NCBI GenBank assembly: GCA_025363655.1 | Contig: JANYDK010000046.1 | Span: forward strand, 1 to 47,857 | Direction: 5' to 3' | DNA from: Deltaproteobacteria bacterium | Lineage (GTDB): Bacteria; Myxococcota_A; Polyangia; Polyangiales; JADJMO01 | Length of the DNA: 47,857 nt | Shown here: positions 45,919 through 47,857 of the stretch, one piece after another | How the letters are laid out: every line of letters starts with the position of its first letter | Position numbering within the stretch: the first letter of the stretch is position 1 | Translations under genes and position numbers: made by a program | The notes under the pieces: model-generated | What the model saw: only the letters and a program-made list of their open reading frames with translations | The model's database searches: none | What the model was told of the DNA's origin: nothing

Positions 45919-47720
45919 GCGCGCTCCGGCTCTTCGTCACGTCACTCGCGTGCCTGATCTTGCTCGGCGCCTTCGGCTGCGGCGGCACGAGTACGCGCGA
46001 AGAGCTGAAAAACGCAGGCCCGCCGTCTCCGCCCTATCCAGCCGGTCCCTATGGCGCGGCAACCTTTGCGACGCTCGCCGACACCTCCTTCGACGGGGTC
46101 TCGCCCGATGGGTCGCCGTCGACGTTGCACCTTCGCGACTACTACGAGCCTGACGCGACGCACCCGCATCTCCTCGTGATTCGCGTTCATGGCGGCGCCT
46201 GGTGTGGGACGTGCCGTTGGCATGCTGGGCACACCGGAGAGCTGGTCGCGATCGCGCCTTCACGTCTGCGAGTGCTCGATCTGCTCCTCACCGACGCCGA
46301 CGGCAACGCGCCCCGGCCACGCGATGCAGCCTCGTTTCGTACGCTGGTCGACGCACCGGACGAGGTCGCGATCGGCGTCGATCCACGCTTCGTCCTCCGC
46401 GCGGCGGGCGGCGCGACGGGGCTGCAAGTGCCGCTCTTCCTCTTCGTCGACACGCGCACGATGACCGTGCGAGGCGTCGCCGAGAATCCGGATCCGACGG
46501 AGCTGCGCGGACACGTCGAGCGTCACCTTTCGGCCATCGATGGCACGAAGGTGCCGTTGCTGCCGGAAGAGACGCTCGTCGACTCGCTCTTTCATCGCAA
46601 CGAATGGGACATGATCCGCGATGTCGTCCTTCCCGCTGCGCCGCCGCCCGATGAGACCAACGCCGTGGCTGACGCGCCGGCCGCTGCTGCGCTCGGAGGC
46701 GTGCTCTTTTTCGATGCGGAGCTCGCCGACCATGGCAAGGTGGCTTGCGCGAGTTGCCACGATCCGAAGCAGCAACTCTCCGACGGCAAGCCACGCGCGG
46801 AGGGCCTCGCGCTCGGAGATCGGAAGACGCCGCGCATCACCTTCGCGGCCTTCTCGCGCTGGCAGTTTTGGGATGGGCGCGCCGACACGCTCTGGTCACA
46901 GGCGCTCGGTCCACTCGAGAACGCGGTGGAGATGGGGAGTGATCGACTCTACGTCGCGCGTCACGTGATCGCCGAGCACCGAGACGCGTTCGTCGCCGCG
47001 TTTCCCGACGCGACCTTGCCGGACTTCTCGCGGCTCCCTCTCCACGGCAAGCCGGGCGAGCCTACGTGGGACGCGCTCGACGCTGCCGATCGTGAGTTGG
47101 TGACCCGCCTCTTCGTCGACGTCGGCAAGGCGATCGCCGCCTACGAGCGAACGTTCCGCGCCAAGCCGAACGCGCTCGACGCCTACGCGGCTGGAGACCT
47201 CGGGGCGCTCGGATCGGCTCAAAAACAAGGCCTCTCCGTCTTCATCCAGCTCGGATGCATGCAATGCCACCACGGTCCGCGCCTCACCGACGATGCCTTC
47301 CACGTCACACGCATGGCCACCGGACGACTGGACGGCTTGGCCGATCGAGGACGCATCGATGGCATCGAGAAGCTCCTCGCTGCCGAGTTCGGCGCTGCGA
47401 GTCGCTACAGCGATGCGCCGTTCGCAATCGACGCCGCGAGCAACCTCGTCTCTGCACCGAACACGCTCGGTGCCTTCAAGACACCGGCGTTGCGAGGCGT
47501 CGGCAGTGGAGGTCCGTTCGGCCACGGAGGACAGTCGGCGACGCTCGTCGCGGTCACCGAGTCGTACGGTCAGAACGGCCTCCCCGAAGGCGATCCGCGT
47601 GCGTTCGGAACGGCCGAGCCTTGGCTCGAACCCTTCGATGTCACAGCGCAATGGGCCTTGGCACCGTTCTTGGTGTCGCTGACGGCAGAGCCGAGGGTCC
47701 CCATTGCCGGGGCGCCCTAG
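45915..47720 (+). CDS. Lipoprotein fusion of a thioredoxin-like domain and di-heme cytochrome c peroxidase
   Basis: 601 residues from the GTG at 45915. Lipobox LGAFGC (C22). Residues about 45-210 form a thioredoxin-like domain with W96-C97-G-T-C100 and a probable cis-Pro at P173 (LQVPLFLFVD). Residues 250-601 are a MauG/CcpA-type di-heme peroxidase: heme sites C278-A-S-C-H282 and C448-M-Q-C-H452, with FWDGRADTLWSQALGPLEN and LGAFKTPALRGV as in cytochrome c peroxidases. Natural family length is about 320-350, so the extra N-terminal domain is a real addition. Predicted periplasmic or surface peroxide reduction or disulfide work. Coupled to the BNR lipoprotein. Confidence 0.92.
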   Translation: MSALRLFVTSLACLILLGAFGCGGTSTREELKNAGPPSPPYPAGPYGAATFATLADTSFDGVSPDGSPSTLHLRDYYEPDATHPHLLVIRVHGGAWCGTCRWHAGHTGELVAIAPSRLRVLDLLLTDADGNAPRPRDAASFRTLVDAPDEVAIGVDPRFVLRAAGGATGLQVPLFLFVDTRTMTVRGVAENPDPTELRGHVERHLSAIDGTKVPLLPEETLVDSLFHRNEWDMIRDVVLPAAPPPDETNAVADAPAAAALGGVLFFDAELADHGKVACASCHDPKQQLSDGKPRAEGLALGDRKTPRITFAAFSRWQFWDGRADTLWSQALGPLENAVEMGSDRLYVARHVIAEHRDAFVAAFPDATLPDFSRLPLHGKPGEPTWDALDAADRELVTRLFVDVGKAIAAYERTFRAKPNALDAYAAGDLGALGSAQKQGLSVFIQLGCMQCHHGPRLTDDAFHVTRMATGRLDGLADRGRIDGIEKLLAAEFGAASRYSDAPFAIDAASNLVSAPNTLGAFKTPALRGVGSGGPFGHGGQSATLVAVTESYGQNGLPEGDPRAFGTAEPWLEPFDVTAQWALAPFLVSLTAEPRVPIAGAP

Positions 47721-47727
47721 TAGTTCG

Positions 47728-47857
47728 TCAACCGAGCCTCGATGGGTACAGGCGAGCGAGCTTGATCCGAGCGTCGCCAGTCGTGAAGCGCCAGCGAATC
47801 GGCGCGGGGTCAGCGTTGTGTCGCGCGGCCCACGCGGCGACCTCGGACGCCAGCTCC
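47728..47857 (-). mobile_element. IS630-family transposase, C-terminal end only
   Basis: 42 codons read on the minus strand from the window edge to TGA at 47728-47730. The end WRFTTGDARIKLARLYP is the typical C-terminus of IS630-family (DDE) transposases. The catalytic part lies outside the window, so intactness is unknown. Only seven bases separate it from the peroxidase stop, so the element's end lies at or very near that stop; IS630 elements insert at TA, and CTAGTAG is present there. Confidence 0.8.

Overview
The window is about 48 kb of dense, very high-GC bacterial chromosome with short gaps and genes on both strands. The mix suggests a Myxococcota (Polyangia-like) bacterium: a PknB-type kinase with a multi-pass membrane tail, many lipoproteins with Asp/Thr/Gly-rich tethers, two-component proteins, LpxB (so a Gram-negative with lipid A), paired fatty-acid desaturases with a plant-type ferredoxin reductase, and a di-heme cytochrome c peroxidase. 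That placement is inference; there is no rRNA to confirm it.

Layout. 1-1.1 kb: end of a ferritin-like gene coupled to a small membrane protein. 1.1-9.4 kb (minus): a PilB/GspE-type ATPase, a GYF-domain membrane protein, a PAS hybrid histidine kinase, lpxB and ligA. 9.4-11 kb: a divergent control region with two inverted repeats, then a lipoprotein. 11-18.4 kb (minus): an arginine cluster, argC, a fused argJ-argB, a flippase-like membrane protein, a receiver protein, argH and argF. 18.4-25.1 kb: acyl-CoA dehydrogenase, Ser/Thr kinase, Cys-rich lipoprotein, zinc-free MDR oxidoreductase, a VF530-type small protein and a hypothetical. 25.1-31.7 kb: lipid-desaturation region, with one stand-alone desaturase, a hypothetical gene behind a 20-bp palindrome, a beta-propeller protein, and a TetR regulator divergent from a ferredoxin reductase-desaturase operon whose promoter lies inside a TetR-like operator. 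31.7-36.3 kb: membrane protein, DUF1624-type acyltransferase, CstA and an O-methyltransferase. 36.3-38.8 kb: lipoprotein, TetR and GST with twin operators, closed by a strong terminator hairpin. 38.9-47.7 kb: surface or periplasmic lipoproteins (a metzincin-like protease, an amidohydrolase, a hypothetical, a BNR/YCF48 propeller and a thioredoxin-cytochrome c peroxidase fusion). 47.7 kb to the end: the C-terminus of an IS630-family transposase.

The arginine genes give acetylglutamate recycling, kinase and reductase steps (ArgJ, ArgB, ArgC) and the last ornithine-to-arginine steps (ArgF, ArgH); argD and argG are not here. The desaturase region resembles the known DesT-DesCB logic: a TetR sensor over an electron-donor reductase and its desaturase.

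Three genome-scale patterns stand out. Many genes without a Shine-Dalgarno have a TANNNT/C-like hexamer ending 6-7 bases before the start codon, as expected of leaderless mRNAs. Short tandem repeats, mostly of 9-bp units, recur in linkers, protein tails and gaps, and one unit is shared by two loci 15 kb apart. Several promoters carry clear palindromic operators. No tRNA, rRNA or CRISPR array was seen.
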